A stretch of 64,000 nucleotides of DNA from Proteiniborus sp. DW1 (GCF_900095305.1 NZ_FMDO01000007.1:1-64000); one strand, 5' to 3'. Positions 45,874 to 54,805 are shown, counted from the stretch's first letter. The notes: generated by a model from the sequence alone, not told the origin. Numbers and translations are program-made.

Positions 45874-46374
45874 TTGAGTAGACTAAGAGAATTAAAGCTA
45901 TGTGATTTAGAATATATGTATGAGATAATTAATGAACCAGAGGTTGCGAGTAATTTTCTTTTTACAAGATACCCATTTTCAAAAGAGAGTTTAGAAGCCT
46001 TCATTAAGAATAGTTGGAGGAATACTAAAGATGTTCATTATGCAATAGTTAATGGTAATGATGAGTATATAGGGACAGTTAGTTTAAAAAACATTAATTA
46101 TATAGATAAAAATGCTGAGTATGCAATAGTAGTTAGAAAAAAATATTGGGGACAAAAGTATGCATATGAAGCAACTAAGGCTATTATTAACTATGGGTTT
46201 GATAAATTAAATTTGAATAAAATATACCTAAATGTTTTGTCATCAAATACTAGGGCAAATTTGTTTTATGAAAAGTTTGGTTTTATAAAAGAAGCTATTT
46301 TTAAAGAACATGTGTATATAAATGGAAAGTATGAGGATTTGGTTTGGTTCAGTATATTTAAAAAATCATATTGA
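45874..46374 (+). CDS. pseH: UDP-4-amino-4,6-dideoxy-AltNAc N-acetyltransferase (PseH-type GNAT)
   Basis: PseH acetylates the 4-amino group of the PseC product with acetyl-CoA. The 166-residue GNAT protein has the RimJ-like N-terminus (LRELKLCDLEYMYEIINEP), the acetyl-CoA loop region VVRKKYWGQKYAYEATKAI near 88-106, and NVLSSNTRANLFYEKFGF near 125-142. The TTG start follows AAGGAGGGATTATA. The rest of the Pse route has no other acetyltransferase in the window, which supports PseH. It is flanked by rmlA and a broken copy of the rmlA 3' end, so it may have been inserted by duplication. Confidence 0.75.
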   Translation: MSRLRELKLCDLEYMYEIINEPEVASNFLFTRYPFSKESLEAFIKNSWRNTKDVHYAIVNGNDEYIGTVSLKNINYIDKNAEYAIVVRKKYWGQKYAYEATKAIINYGFDKLNLNKIYLNVLSSNTRANLFYEKFGFIKEAIFKEHVYINGKYEDLVWFSIFKKSY

Positions 46375-46406
46375 TAATAAAATACCTATAAATCTATGAG
46401 AATCAG

Positions 46407-46749
46407 TATGATAAGAGTTAATTGAAAGAACTAAAAACCTTAAGCCTTCAGCTCGTGGGAGCTTGAGATTACAGACCTAAATAAAGAATATCTAAATGAA
46501 GGAAAACTTAAAGTTGAGCTATTAGGTAGAGGATTTGCGTGGCTGGACACTGGTACTTATGAAGGGCTTGCCAATGCTTCAAATTTTGTAAGGACAATGC
46601 AGGAAAGGACAGGTCTTTATATTAGTTGTTTAGAAGAGATAGCATATAGAAACAAGTGGATAACTAAAGAAGAACTGAAAATCCTAGGAAAGGAATATGA
46701 GAAAACTGATTACGGGAAATATATACTAAGCATAGCAAAAGAGATATAG
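46407..46749 (+). pseudogene. Broken duplicate of the rmlA 3' end
   Basis: This 343-base stretch is nearly identical to rmlA 45326-45670 (345 bases), with two single-base deletions. One changes GTGGAGAACTTGAG to GTGGGAGCTTGAG and shifts the frame. It ends with the same GGAAATATATACTAAG-type end and stop. No start or 5' part of rmlA is present. The two copies are direct repeats flanking pseH. The remaining stretch 46375-46406 is unremarkable. Confidence 0.9.
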
Positions 46750-46776
46750 ACTTATTGACTTATGGGGGAATATTCT

Positions 46777-47892
46777 ATGAATATTTTAGTGACAGGTGGA
46801 GCTGGATTTATAGGCTCAAACTTTATTAGACACATGCTAGAAAAATATGATTATAAGATAGTTAATTTAGATTTGTTGACATATGCAGGAAACCTAAAAA
46901 ATTTGGAGGATATTGCTGATGACAGCAGATATCATTTTGTCAAAGGTGACATTTGTGATAGACAGTTACTTGAAAAAATTTTTTATAAATTTGATATAAA
47001 CGTAGTAATCAACTTTGCAGCAGAATCACATGTAGATAGAAGTATCGAAGAGCCAGAAATATTCTTAAAGACTAATGTTTTAGGGACGCAGGCATTGCTA
47101 GATACTGCTAAGCATTATTGGAAAATAGATCCTAATAATAAATATAGTAGAGCATACCGAGAAGGAGTAAAATTTATACAAGTATCTACTGATGAAGTAT
47201 ATGGTACACTGGGAACAGAAGGGTATTTTACTGAAGAGACAAATATAGCACCTAATAGTCCGTACTCAGCCTCGAAGGCTTCGGCTGATATGATAGTAAG
47301 GGCTTACCATGAAACCTATGGACTTCCTATAAATATTACTCGTTGTTCCAATAATTATGGACCATATCAGTTTCCTGAAAAACTAATTCCACTTATGATC
47401 AATAATGCATTAAACAACAAACCTCTTCCTATATATGGTGATGGGAAGCAAATAAGAGATTGGCTTCATGTAAAAGATCATTGTGAGGCTATAAATACAG
47501 TACTTCATAAAGGATTAGATGGCGAAGTTTACAATATTGGTGGAAACAATGAAAAAGAAAATATAGAAATAGTAAGACTAATACTAAGTTACCTTGATAA
47601 GGGAGAGGATTTAATAACTTATGTGGCTGATCGACCAGGTCATGATAGAAGATATGCTATAGACAACTCAAAAATAACAAGAGAGTTGGGATGGAGTCCG
47701 TCTCTAACTTTTGAACAAGGCATCACTAAAACAATCCAATGGTATCTAGAAAATCAAGGATGGATGATGGAAATAGTTTCAGGAGACTACATGAAATATT
47801 ATGAGAGAATGTATTCTAGTAGAATTATAAATTCGAGAAGAGAAGTTATTGCTGACATATTTGATGAAGTTGCTGTTTCTAAATATGAGTAA
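46777..47892 (+). CDS. rmlB: dTDP-glucose 4,6-dehydratase
   Basis: RmlB converts dTDP-glucose to dTDP-4-keto-6-deoxyglucose. The 371-residue SDR protein has NAD-binding VTGGAGFIGSNF near 5-16 and AAESHVDRSIEEP near 83. The catalytic region STDEVYG and YSASKASAD (Tyr-x-x-x-Lys) is near 137-172, with NNYGPYQFPEKLIPLMI near 195-211. Length is slightly above the usual 330-350, with a C-terminal tail. ATG 46777 has GGGGG 8 bases upstream; an ATG at 46762 overlaps that site. Its product is the substrate of the FdtA-like ketoisomerase at 35646. Confidence 0.95.
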   Translation: MNILVTGGAGFIGSNFIRHMLEKYDYKIVNLDLLTYAGNLKNLEDIADDSRYHFVKGDICDRQLLEKIFYKFDINVVINFAAESHVDRSIEEPEIFLKTNVLGTQALLDTAKHYWKIDPNNKYSRAYREGVKFIQVSTDEVYGTLGTEGYFTEETNIAPNSPYSASKASADMIVRAYHETYGLPINITRCSNNYGPYQFPEKLIPLMINNALNNKPLPIYGDGKQIRDWLHVKDHCEAINTVLHKGLDGEVYNIGGNNEKENIEIVRLILSYLDKGEDLITYVADRPGHDRRYAIDNSKITRELGWSPSLTFEQGITKTIQWYLENQGWMMEIVSGDYMKYYERMYSSRIINSRREVIADIFDEVAVSKYE

Positions 47893-47933
47893 ATAAGTAG
47901 CAATATAGTATAGCCATAATGAGGTGATATTAA

Positions 47934-48986
47934 ATGCAAAAAGAATTGGCAGTAGCAAATAGAATAATTAGCGAAAACTCTCCAACCTTTATAATAGCAG
48001 AAATCTCAGCAAACCATCTTCAAAGCTTTGATAACGCAGTTAAAATAATAAAGGAAGCAAAGAAGGCAGGAGTAGATGCTGTTAAATTACAAACTTACAC
48101 ACCAGATACTATAACTATTGACTGTGACAACAAGTATTTTCAGATAACACAAGGCACCATCTGGGATGGAACTACCCTACACAAACTATACCAAGAAGCA
48201 TATACTCCTTGGGAGTGGCAGCCTAAGTTAAAGAAAATTGCCGAAGAGGAGGGCCTTATCTGTTTCTCATCTCCTTTTGATATCACAGCAGTAGATTTTT
48301 TAGAGGATATGAATGTACCAGCATATAAAATAGCTTCCTTTGAGATTAATGACATACCTTTTATCGAATATATAGCATCTAAAGGGAAGCCAATAATCAT
48401 GTCTACTGGAATAGCTACATTAGCAGACATAGAAGAAGCACTATCAGCTTGTAAAAGGATGGGTAATGAGCAAGTTGCTTTATTAAAATGTACATCAGCA
48501 TATCCATCTCCAATGGAAGATATTAATTTAAGAGTTATTCCAAATATGAGAGATACTTTTGGTACTATAGTTGGATTATCAGATCATACATTAGGACATA
48601 CTGTAGCATTAGGCGCAGTAGCATTAGGAGCTAAAATAGTTGAAAAGCACATAACACTAAGTAGGTCTGATGGAGGACCTGATGCTAAATTTTCTATGGA
48701 GCCAGATGAGTTTAAAGAAATGGTAACTAGAATTAGAGAATTAGAAAAAGCTCTTGGACAAGTTACATATGAATTGACAGACAAGCAGAAAAAGAGTAGA
48801 GAACATTCCAGATCATTATTTGTAGTGAAAGATATTAAAAAGGGAGATATATTTACAGAAGAAAATATTAGAAGCATAAGACCAGGCTTTGGACTACCAA
48901 CTAAATATACTAACGAAATTATAGGTAAGAAAGCTAGACATGATATACAAAAAGGAACTCCAGTTGATTGGAGCTTAATAGAATGA
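47934..48986 (+). CDS. pseI: Pseudaminic acid synthase
   Basis: PseI condenses PEP with 2,4-diacetamido-2,4,6-trideoxy-altrose to form pseudaminic acid. The 350-residue NeuB-family protein has the N-terminal barrel (IIAEISANHLQSFDNAVKII near 18-37, DAVKLQTYTPDT near 45). It has KCTSAYPSPMEDINL near 183-197, GLSDHTLGHTVALGAVALGA near 211-230, IVEKHITLSRSDGGPD near 231-246, and a C-terminal SAF domain. The PSPMEDINLRVI and SAF arrangement are those of PseI. The pseG ATG overlaps its stop. Confidence 0.95.
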   Translation: MQKELAVANRIISENSPTFIIAEISANHLQSFDNAVKIIKEAKKAGVDAVKLQTYTPDTITIDCDNKYFQITQGTIWDGTTLHKLYQEAYTPWEWQPKLKKIAEEEGLICFSSPFDITAVDFLEDMNVPAYKIASFEINDIPFIEYIASKGKPIIMSTGIATLADIEEALSACKRMGNEQVALLKCTSAYPSPMEDINLRVIPNMRDTFGTIVGLSDHTLGHTVALGAVALGAKIVEKHITLSRSDGGPDAKFSMEPDEFKEMVTRIRELEKALGQVTYELTDKQKKSREHSRSLFVVKDIKKGDIFTEENIRSIRPGFGLPTKYTNEIIGKKARHDIQKGTPVDWSLIE

Positions 48987-49960
48987 AGAAAATTATTATT
49001 AGAACATTAGGTGGTAAGGGAATTGGCTATGGACATTTTTATAGATGCTTGTCACTAGCCAAAGCTATAAAGATGTTAGGCACACAAATACACATTAATT
49101 TTATAATCAATGATGAATTAGTGGATTTAATATATAGTAGTGGGTTTGACTATATAGTTGCCAATGATTTAACTGAGGATATAGCAACTCTAAACAATAT
49201 TAACCCAAGTTTATTTATTTTTGATTCATATTTGGGAACAAACGAATACTTGAGAAATATCAAAGAAAAGACTAAATTAATGCTTATTGATGACAATAAC
49301 GATATCTATGACTCTGTGATACCAGACATTATTTATAATGGGAATATATTTGCCGAAAAGCTAGTGTATAGTGAAACTGAAGAACAATTAAGACTACTAG
49401 GACCAGAGTATTTAATAATGAAGGAAGAGTATTGGGATAATAAAGATAATTCTATACCTAAAGAAGGTATTTTAATCACAACTGGTGGTACTGATGAACA
49501 TGAAATAGCGATTAAATTATTAGAAGCAATTAAGGGCTTAGATATTAAAGTAAAAGTAATTATTGGACCAGGATATAGGGATGAATATATTAAGCAAATT
49601 GAGGAGCTAAAAATCGAAAATGTTGAGTTAATTTATAAACCAAGTAGCCTAAAAAGCTACATATCTTCTTCAAAAATTGTAGTTACTGCTGGAGGTAGTA
49701 CTATTTATGAGGTATTATCACAAAGGAGTATTCCTGTTGTATTTAGTATAGCAGATAATCAGGACTTAGCATGCAAAACTTTAAGCCATTTGGGGGTTGA
49801 ATATATGGGAAAGTATCCTAATATTGACTATTCTAGATTAGCCAAAACAATTGAAACGATTGAAGTAATAAATGCAGAAGACAAATATAGTAGCATATTT
49901 AAATTAGTTAACAATAATGGTGCTAAGCTAGTTGCTAAGACTGTACTTAAAAATATATAA
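48983..49960 (+). CDS. pseG: UDP-sugar hydrolase PseG
   Basis: PseG removes UDP from UDP-2,4-diacetamido-2,4,6-trideoxy-altrose, just before PseI. The 325-residue protein has the GT-B-like PseG pattern: an N-terminal GGKGIGYGHFYRCLSLAKAI with the catalytic His near 16, LIFDSYLGTNEYL near 78, MLIDDNNDIYDS near 100, and VTAGGSTIYEVLSQRSIP near 237-254. ATG 48983 overlaps the pseI stop by 4 bases. Coupling of pseI and pseG fits consecutive steps. Confidence 0.92.
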   Translation: MKKIIIRTLGGKGIGYGHFYRCLSLAKAIKMLGTQIHINFIINDELVDLIYSSGFDYIVANDLTEDIATLNNINPSLFIFDSYLGTNEYLRNIKEKTKLMLIDDNNDIYDSVIPDIIYNGNIFAEKLVYSETEEQLRLLGPEYLIMKEEYWDNKDNSIPKEGILITTGGTDEHEIAIKLLEAIKGLDIKVKVIIGPGYRDEYIKQIEELKIENVELIYKPSSLKSYISSSKIVVTAGGSTIYEVLSQRSIPVVFSIADNQDLACKTLSHLGVEYMGKYPNIDYSRLAKTIETIEVINAEDKYSSIFKLVNNNGAKLVAKTVLKNI

Positions 49961-50011
49961 TGAATAACTAGTAAGTGTAGATAAAAAATGTACATGAAAG
50001 GAGCTGATACT

Positions 50012-50209
50012 ATGGATATAGCTGCAATGTCAACCATGCTGAGTCAATCGAGCATACAACAACAAGCTAGCTTATCAGTTTTAAAGCTATCAATGGATTC
50101 TGCAAAGGTACAAGCACAAAATATGGCAGAGATGCTTCAACAGTCAACAAAAGCTATGGAGATGTCAGTAAATCCACACTTAGGTGGAAAGATTGATATT
50201 AGACTATAA
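50012..50209 (+). CDS. YjfB-type small motility protein
   Basis: The 65-residue product MDIAAMSTMLSQSSIQQQAS... matches the YjfB family: a polar, helical protein with a short hydrophobic N-terminus and a C-terminus ending in NPHLGGKIDIRL. ATG 50012 follows AAAGGAGCTGAT; an upstream ATG at 49988 overlaps that site. YjfB-like proteins tend to sit beside flagellar genes and are annotated as putative motility proteins without known mechanism. It closes the island on the right. Confidence 0.8.
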   Translation: MDIAAMSTMLSQSSIQQQASLSVLKLSMDSAKVQAQNMAEMLQQSTKAMEMSVNPHLGGKIDIRL

Positions 50210-50232
50210 GAAGTTAATCTGGAACAATACAT

Positions 50233-50274
50233 GATAAGATGCCAGGATTATTTATAGCACCTAGGCATCTTATC
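50233..50274 (+). terminator. Terminator-like hairpin after the YjfB gene
   Basis: GATAAGATGCC (50233-50243) and GGCATCTTATC (50264-50274) form a perfect 11-bp stem with a 20-base loop. Only a mixed T-rich tail follows. It plausibly ends the island's last transcript. No gene is seen from here to 50414. Confidence 0.6.
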
Positions 50275-50414
50275 TTATGTTATTATTTAAATCTAGAAAT
50301 TGTACTCCTTAAACCTGAAGTCATAGTTACTAAATCGTAAGCGGCTATTATAGGTTTAAGTTTAATTGCTTAGGACTATTATTCCGTTCTTTACATCATA
50401 TATAGTCAATTTTC

Positions 50415-50678
50415 TTAGAGTCTAGTTTTAAGAATATTTAAGTATATTTCTAGGTTAGAAACAAATACTTTAAAGCTGACCTCCTTTCCGAAAATTAGAT
50501 AGTTATAAACGAGATCTTTTCCAATGTCATCTAGTGCATTTATTAACTCTTGTTCAGAAATGTTATTTAGTAGATCACTATCCTCTTTGAACATAGTTTT
50601 TAGGTTTTCTATAAATTTGTCAAGCATGATGAATTTGTTATTTAAATTTTCTGTATTCATATATTTACATTGTAACAT
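50415..50678 (-). CDS. Small hypothetical protein
   Basis: An 87-residue acidic, helical protein (LNNISEQELINALDDIGKD, LEIYLNILKTRL) with no signal or membrane segment. It is divergently oriented from the XRE regulator at 50750, with 71 bases between starts. The ribosome site AGAAGAA is weak; an ATG at 50660 is an alternative. It is not recognised. Divergence from a regulator suggests it may be its target. Confidence 0.55.
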   Translation of the reverse strand: MLQCKYMNTENLNNKFIMLDKFIENLKTMFKEDSDLLNNISEQELINALDDIGKDLVYNYLIFGKEVSFKVFVSNLEIYLNILKTRL

Positions 50679-50749
50679 ATTTTTCTTCTTTTTGAGTCAT
50701 AATAATTTATAAATTTGTTTTTGTGTTAGGATATTTAAGAGGTGGTAAT

Positions 50750-51130
50750 ATGAACTTTTCTGAACGACTCAAAGCCCTTAGAGAAGAAAACAACTTAACT
50801 CAAAGCGAATTAGCAGAAAGGTTGAGTATTAGTAGACAATCAGTTAGTAATTATGAGAAGGGAACCAGATTTCCAAATGATCCTAAGATTATTCTTCAAA
50901 TTTCTAAGCTATTTGATGTTTCAGTAGACTATCTTCTTGGTGCAACTTCCATTAGGAATTTTTTCAAAGGCTGTTATAGAGAAACGGATACCAAAGTAAA
51001 AGAAGAACATTCTCTATATTTTTCAAGTAAAACTAAAGCCCTTGAGAAGTTGTTTGTTGAGGTGGATGATCTTTCAGTGGATAATATAAATAAAATAACA
51101 AACTGCTTAAAAATATTTAAAGAAGAGTAG
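50750..51130 (+). CDS. XRE-family transcriptional regulator
   Basis: The 126-residue protein has an N-terminal helix-turn-helix of the Cro/CI type: MNFSERLKALREENNLTQSE, LAERLSISRQSVSNYEKG, DPKIILQISKLFDVSVDYLL over residues 1-64. A helical C-terminal part (about 85-126) follows. ATG 50750 follows TTAAGAGGTGGTAAT. It lacks phage neighbours. The divergent small gene at 50415 shares the intergenic region. It is probably a repressor of nearby genes, not demonstrated. Confidence 0.9.
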   Translation: MNFSERLKALREENNLTQSELAERLSISRQSVSNYEKGTRFPNDPKIILQISKLFDVSVDYLLGATSIRNFFKGCYRETDTKVKEEHSLYFSSKTKALEKLFVEVDDLSVDNINKITNCLKIFKEE

Positions 51131-51279
51131 TTATAAGGTGTTGTCATACACTTACTGCCTACATAATTTTCCTAATAAAACTAACAGTCTTCCTAAATAT
51201 ATTTGCAGTAGCTATGTCTTTAAATATAGTATGAGTGAAGGATAACCTTTTTGAACTAAAAATGAAAAACAAAACAAGT

Positions 51280-51321
51280 AAAAGGCAGCTTTCTAGATTT
51301 CCATCAAGAAAACTGCCTTTT
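51280..51321 (-). terminator. Terminator of the M29 aminopeptidase
   Basis: AAAAGGCAG and CTGCCTTTT form an 8-9 bp stem at 51280-51321, with an extra TTTCT/AGAAA pair inside. On the reverse strand it is followed by a T-rich tail (TTTTACTTGTTTTG). It ends the aminopeptidase transcript. It could also stop the XRE gene from the other side. Confidence 0.75.
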
Positions 51322-51338
51322 AGTTACATTAATTAAGG

Positions 51339-52574
51339 CTAAAAAGCCCAATTTCCATTTTCAAAGATTTGTATTTCTTCCCCATCCTGTGTTTTCCCAA
51401 CGATTGATAAATCTGATGAGCCAATCATAAAATCTACATGGGTTAGAGAATTATTTACCCCGTGGGCTTCTAGCTCTGCTTCAGTCAAATTTTCTCCACC
51501 TTTGAGGTTTGTTGGATAAGCTTTTCCAAAAGCAAAATGACAGGAAGCATTTTCGTCAAACAATGTATTTAAAAATACTGTATTAGTATTAGATATAGGA
51601 GAATCAAATGGAACCAAGGCTACTTCGCCAAGGTATTTTGCACCCTCATCTATATCCAATAGATCAGCTAAAACTTCTTGACCTACTTTAGCTTCAAAAT
51701 CTACAACTCTTCCTTCTTTAAATGTAAGCTTAATATCTTTTATTAATTTACCACCATAGTTTAAGGGCTTTGTACTATATACAACACCATCTACACCAGT
51801 TTTTAGAGGCAAAGTAAATACTTCCTCAGTAGGCATGTTGGCAACAAAATATGTACCCTTTGAATTTTTCCCGCCACCAGCGATCCAAATATGTCCTTCA
51901 GGTAGCTTTACAGTTAGATTAGTTCCATTAGCTGAAGTATAGTGTAGTTCTTTAAAATTCTTTTCGTTTAAAAACTCCATTTTTTGTTTTAATGTAGCCA
52001 AATGTTCTTGCCATGCAGCAACCGGATCATCTAAGTCCATTCGAGTTGCACTGAATATTTTATCCCAGAGAAGTTCTACAGCTTCATCCTCTGAAACATC
52101 TGGGAATACTCTCTTTGCCCAGCCCTTTGTTGGGATAGATACAACACACCAGGAATTAATGTCATTCATGGTATATTTTCTCCACTCTTTTAATGCAATG
52201 GCAGATGATTTGTTATTGGCTGCAATTTTCTTTGGATCTGCATCTTTTAAAAGCTCAGGGTCTTGAGCAGATATGGAAAGAAATCCTGCACCTTTTTTAG
52301 CATAATCTTCAAGACCATCTGCGTACCACTTCGGAAAGTTTTCAAAGACTTCCATAGGAGCGTTTTCATATTTTAGTTTAGTTAATATTCCGTCATTCCA
52401 ATTGACATGTACCTCGCTAGCACCTGCCTCATAGGCATGTTTAGCTACTAGTCTTACAAACTCTACTCCTTCAACAGGAGCATTAATTACCAGTGGTTCT
52501 CCAGGTTGAATGTTAATTCCAACCTTAACACAAAGTTTTGCATAGTCGTCTAATTTTTTGTTAAATGTATCCAT
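51339..52574 (-). CDS. M29-type (thermophilic) aminopeptidase
   Basis: The 411-residue protein is the usual length for M29 metallo-aminopeptidases. Landmarks are the N-terminal FNKKLDDYAKLCVKVGINIQ, a central NLTVKLPEGHIWIAGGG near 213-229, and metal-site strands near 250-380: FVANMPTEEVFTLP, KYLGEVALVPFDSPI and NSLTHVDFMIGSSDLSI. These Glu, His and Asp residues fit two-metal binding. It is cytoplasmic with no signal. Ribosome site AGGTGAAAT. It is alone on the reverse strand with its own terminator. Confidence 0.93.
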   Translation of the reverse strand: MDTFNKKLDDYAKLCVKVGINIQPGEPLVINAPVEGVEFVRLVAKHAYEAGASEVHVNWNDGILTKLKYENAPMEVFENFPKWYADGLEDYAKKGAGFLSISAQDPELLKDADPKKIAANNKSSAIALKEWRKYTMNDINSWCVVSIPTKGWAKRVFPDVSEDEAVELLWDKIFSATRMDLDDPVAAWQEHLATLKQKMEFLNEKNFKELHYTSANGTNLTVKLPEGHIWIAGGGKNSKGTYFVANMPTEEVFTLPLKTGVDGVVYSTKPLNYGGKLIKDIKLTFKEGRVVDFEAKVGQEVLADLLDIDEGAKYLGEVALVPFDSPISNTNTVFLNTLFDENASCHFAFGKAYPTNLKGGENLTEAELEAHGVNNSLTHVDFMIGSSDLSIVGKTQDGEEIQIFENGNWAF

Positions 52575-52768
52575 ATTTCACCTCGAATTAAATTGATACT
52601 TATAGTTTATATTAGTGACTAAAAATGTCAAGAGTGCAATGGAATAATAAAGGGTGGCATGAAGGAGATACTAAGATAAGGAGACAGACACTTCGTCCTT
52701 TTCTGTGGTTGCATTTAACTTGTCAATTGACCTATTACAACATTTTTCGAAATATTCAGACAAATATC

Positions 52769-53133
52769 TTTACAGATCGTAATTTATAGTGTAAAATATA
52801 ATTAATAGGATGCGGTAGCTCTATATTAACCATCTCTAAATGTAGTATAAGTAAGTATAAATAAGCTAGTAAGAGATGCAAATTAAGATTTACTGTAGTT
52901 AGTAACATATTTAGTTTAGGTTAGATTGGTTTTGAGTTAGTTGTAGAATTAGATTATTAGCAAATTAAGTAGGTTTAAGTATATTAAGAAAAAATATATT
53001 TTGGACATATGTAGGAAGTGTGATAGATGTTATTAAATGACAGTCCACCAAAATCAACTAGATGGTTGATGTATCTACTGTAGGTCCTATTAAAAATATG
53101 CAGACAGCTTTTAAATAAAAAGCTGTCTGTTTT
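52769..53133 (+). ncRNA. Candidate non-coding transcript between promoter and terminator
   Basis: In the 605-base gap (52575-53179) a promoter-like TTTACA (52769-52774), 17 bases, TAAAAT (52792-52797) is followed by a long AT-rich stretch without a clear ORF. The stretch ends in a strong hairpin CAGACAGCTTTT/AAAAGCTGTCTG (53101-53129) and TTTT. It could be a small RNA of about 330 bases. The hairpin may instead serve the reverse-strand gene at 53180. I see no known RNA family. The part 52575-52768 holds nothing recognisable. Confidence 0.35.
53101..53133 (+). terminator. Strong terminator hairpin in the 53-kb gap
   Basis: CAGACAGCTTTT (53101-53112) pairs perfectly with AAAAGCTGTCTG (53118-53129), with loop AAATA and a TTTT tail on this strand. 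On the reverse strand it also has an A/T-rich tail, so it may be bidirectional and serve the gene at 53180. Confidence 0.85.
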
Positions 53134-53179
53134 AGTATGTCCAAGTTAGGACAAGTGAAAATTATATTTACAAGTGTCT

Positions 53180-53734
53180 TTATTTATCGGACTTTTCCCA
53201 GTTGTCCAACTTTTCCATGATTAGATCATAAGTTTGTCTAGAAATCTCAGGCAATCCACCGAGTATTTTTTCAGCTTGTTTGAAACCTTCATCAATAGCA
53301 GCCTTTAAGCTATCAAGCTTTGACTTATCTCCACCTGAGATAGCTATTGCAAAGTCTACAATTCTTTGACTAACAGCTTCTACTCCTAATGGGCCATCTT
53401 CAGCTATCATTTGTTGGGCTTCTAATCTAGCTTGTTCGTCAACTTCAACTACTTCTGTAGGGTCTAGTAGTTTCAATGATTTACCTTGTCTATTAAGTAA
53501 GTCTTCAATAAGTCTTATTAAGCTCTCATAAGTTCTTTTACTCTCTGCCTTTAATCTATCTATAGTAGCTTTATCATATATATGGGATGTTTTCTCATAA
53601 GTAGCTTTGCTAGACCTATTACTTTTTTCGAAAACAGCAGCAGGTTTTTCATTTGTAATCTGTTTATCTTTATTGGTCAAATTTTCTTGCTTAGTTGTTA
53701 CACTAGATATTGAATTAATTTTATCTATTCTCAA
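53180..53734 (-). CDS. Hypothetical protein, possibly flagellum-related (DUF5610-like)
   Basis: The 184-residue protein has a low-complexity N-terminus (MRIDKINSISSVTTKQENLT) and then helices (ATIDRLKAESKRTYESLIRL, GVEAVSQRIVDFAIAISGGD, DSLKAAIDEGFKQAEKILGG). This resembles the DUF5610 type, found in flagellated bacteria. TTG 53734 follows AGGAGGTGGAATAT. A GTCGATAT element on the reverse strand (53757-53764) resembles a sigma-D -10, but no good -35 is seen. The function is unknown. A small regulatory or export role with flagella is only suggested. Confidence 0.55.
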   Translation of the reverse strand: MRIDKINSISSVTTKQENLTNKDKQITNEKPAAVFEKSNRSSKATYEKTSHIYDKATIDRLKAESKRTYESLIRLIEDLLNRQGKSLKLLDPTEVVEVDEQARLEAQQMIAEDGPLGVEAVSQRIVDFAIAISGGDKSKLDSLKAAIDEGFKQAEKILGGLPEISRQTYDLIMEKLDNWEKSDK

Positions 53735-53812
53735 AATATTCCACCTCCTATAATATATATCGACAACCCATTAAAAATTCTGAGATATATAATCAAAAAG
53801 TGGAAAACTTTG

Positions 53813-54790
53813 CTATACAACTTTCTTAACAAATCTAACAGTCTTCTCCAATATATTCACAGTAGCCATATCCTTAAGCCTAGTATCAAAGGAATGTCCG
53901 CCTTTCTTGTGAACTAAAAAGTCATGCTTAATATTAAGCTGTTTTAACTTTGAAACAAACTTTATAGAGGATGTGAATGGTACAGTAGTATCTAATTTTC
54001 CATGAACTATTAAGGATGGAACCATATCCTCACTAACCCAGCTAATAGGAGAATAATAATTATATATATCATCCTTTGGAGCTTCTATGCCTTTTAATGT
54101 CTGGTTTGTTGCAAATCTAGCAAATATGGACTTGCTTTCAGAGATGAAGATGTCATTCAAATCAGTAGGGGCATAATAAGCTACTACTCCTTTAACCCCA
54201 GACATTGCTTCTTTGTTCTTATTAAAAGTATGATAAGTAGAATATAATAAAGAAAGGTGGCCACCTGCAGATAGACCCATTAAGACTATATTATTCTTAT
54301 TTACACCTAGTCTTTTGCTATTATTTCTTACATAATTCAATGCATCTGTATAATCTAACAGTATATCCTTCATAGTGTTTCTATAGCCGTATCTATAGTC
54401 AATGCTAGCTACAGCAAAGCCTTTAGATGCTAAGTACTTACACCAGGAAACATTATTAGGCTGATTTCTAAATCCAGAAATCCACCCTCCTCCATGACAA
54501 AAAAATACTAAGGGAGTTAATCCCTTATTTTTTGAAGGGAGCCATATGTCTAATTTTAGATCCTTATCCTTAGTCTTTTTATATACATAAGTTTTTGGCT
54601 CGAGTTTCTTGTTTACGTTTATAGGCACTCTTGAATTCAATGTTTTCCAAGCATATATAAAAACAGATATGAGGAAATAATAGAATCCTAGAGTCAAGTC
54701 TTCTATTGTCAGAATGAGAAATATTAATAATAGATATAGCTTATTTACAATAAAGAAAGAGGTTCTAAGCTTTTGAATTAGTTTATTCAT
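53813..54790 (-). CDS. Membrane-anchored alpha/beta hydrolase (esterase)
   Basis: The 325-residue protein has an N-terminal hydrophobic region (about 12-46, two segments) and an alpha/beta-hydrolase domain. The HGGGWISG oxyanion motif is near 97-104, nucleophile Ser in GLSAGGHLSL near 174, and candidate Asp and His in LIVHGKLDTTVPF near 268 and KGGHSFD near 305. These fit the hormone-sensitive-lipase/esterase group. A second hydrolase lies 15 bases upstream on the same strand. The substrate is unknown. Confidence 0.88.
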   Translation of the reverse strand: MNKLIQKLRTSFFIVNKLYLLLIFLILTIEDLTLGFYYFLISVFIYAWKTLNSRVPINVNKKLEPKTYVYKKTKDKDLKLDIWLPSKNKGLTPLVFFCHGGGWISGFRNQPNNVSWCKYLASKGFAVASIDYRYGYRNTMKDILLDYTDALNYVRNNSKRLGVNKNNIVLMGLSAGGHLSLLYSTYHTFNKNKEAMSGVKGVVAYYAPTDLNDIFISESKSIFARFATNQTLKGIEAPKDDIYNYYSPISWVSEDMVPSLIVHGKLDTTVPFTSSIKFVSKLKQLNIKHDFLVHKKGGHSFDTRLKDMATVNILEKTVRFVKKVV

Positions 54791-54805
54791 AATAACCTGC
54801 CTAAT

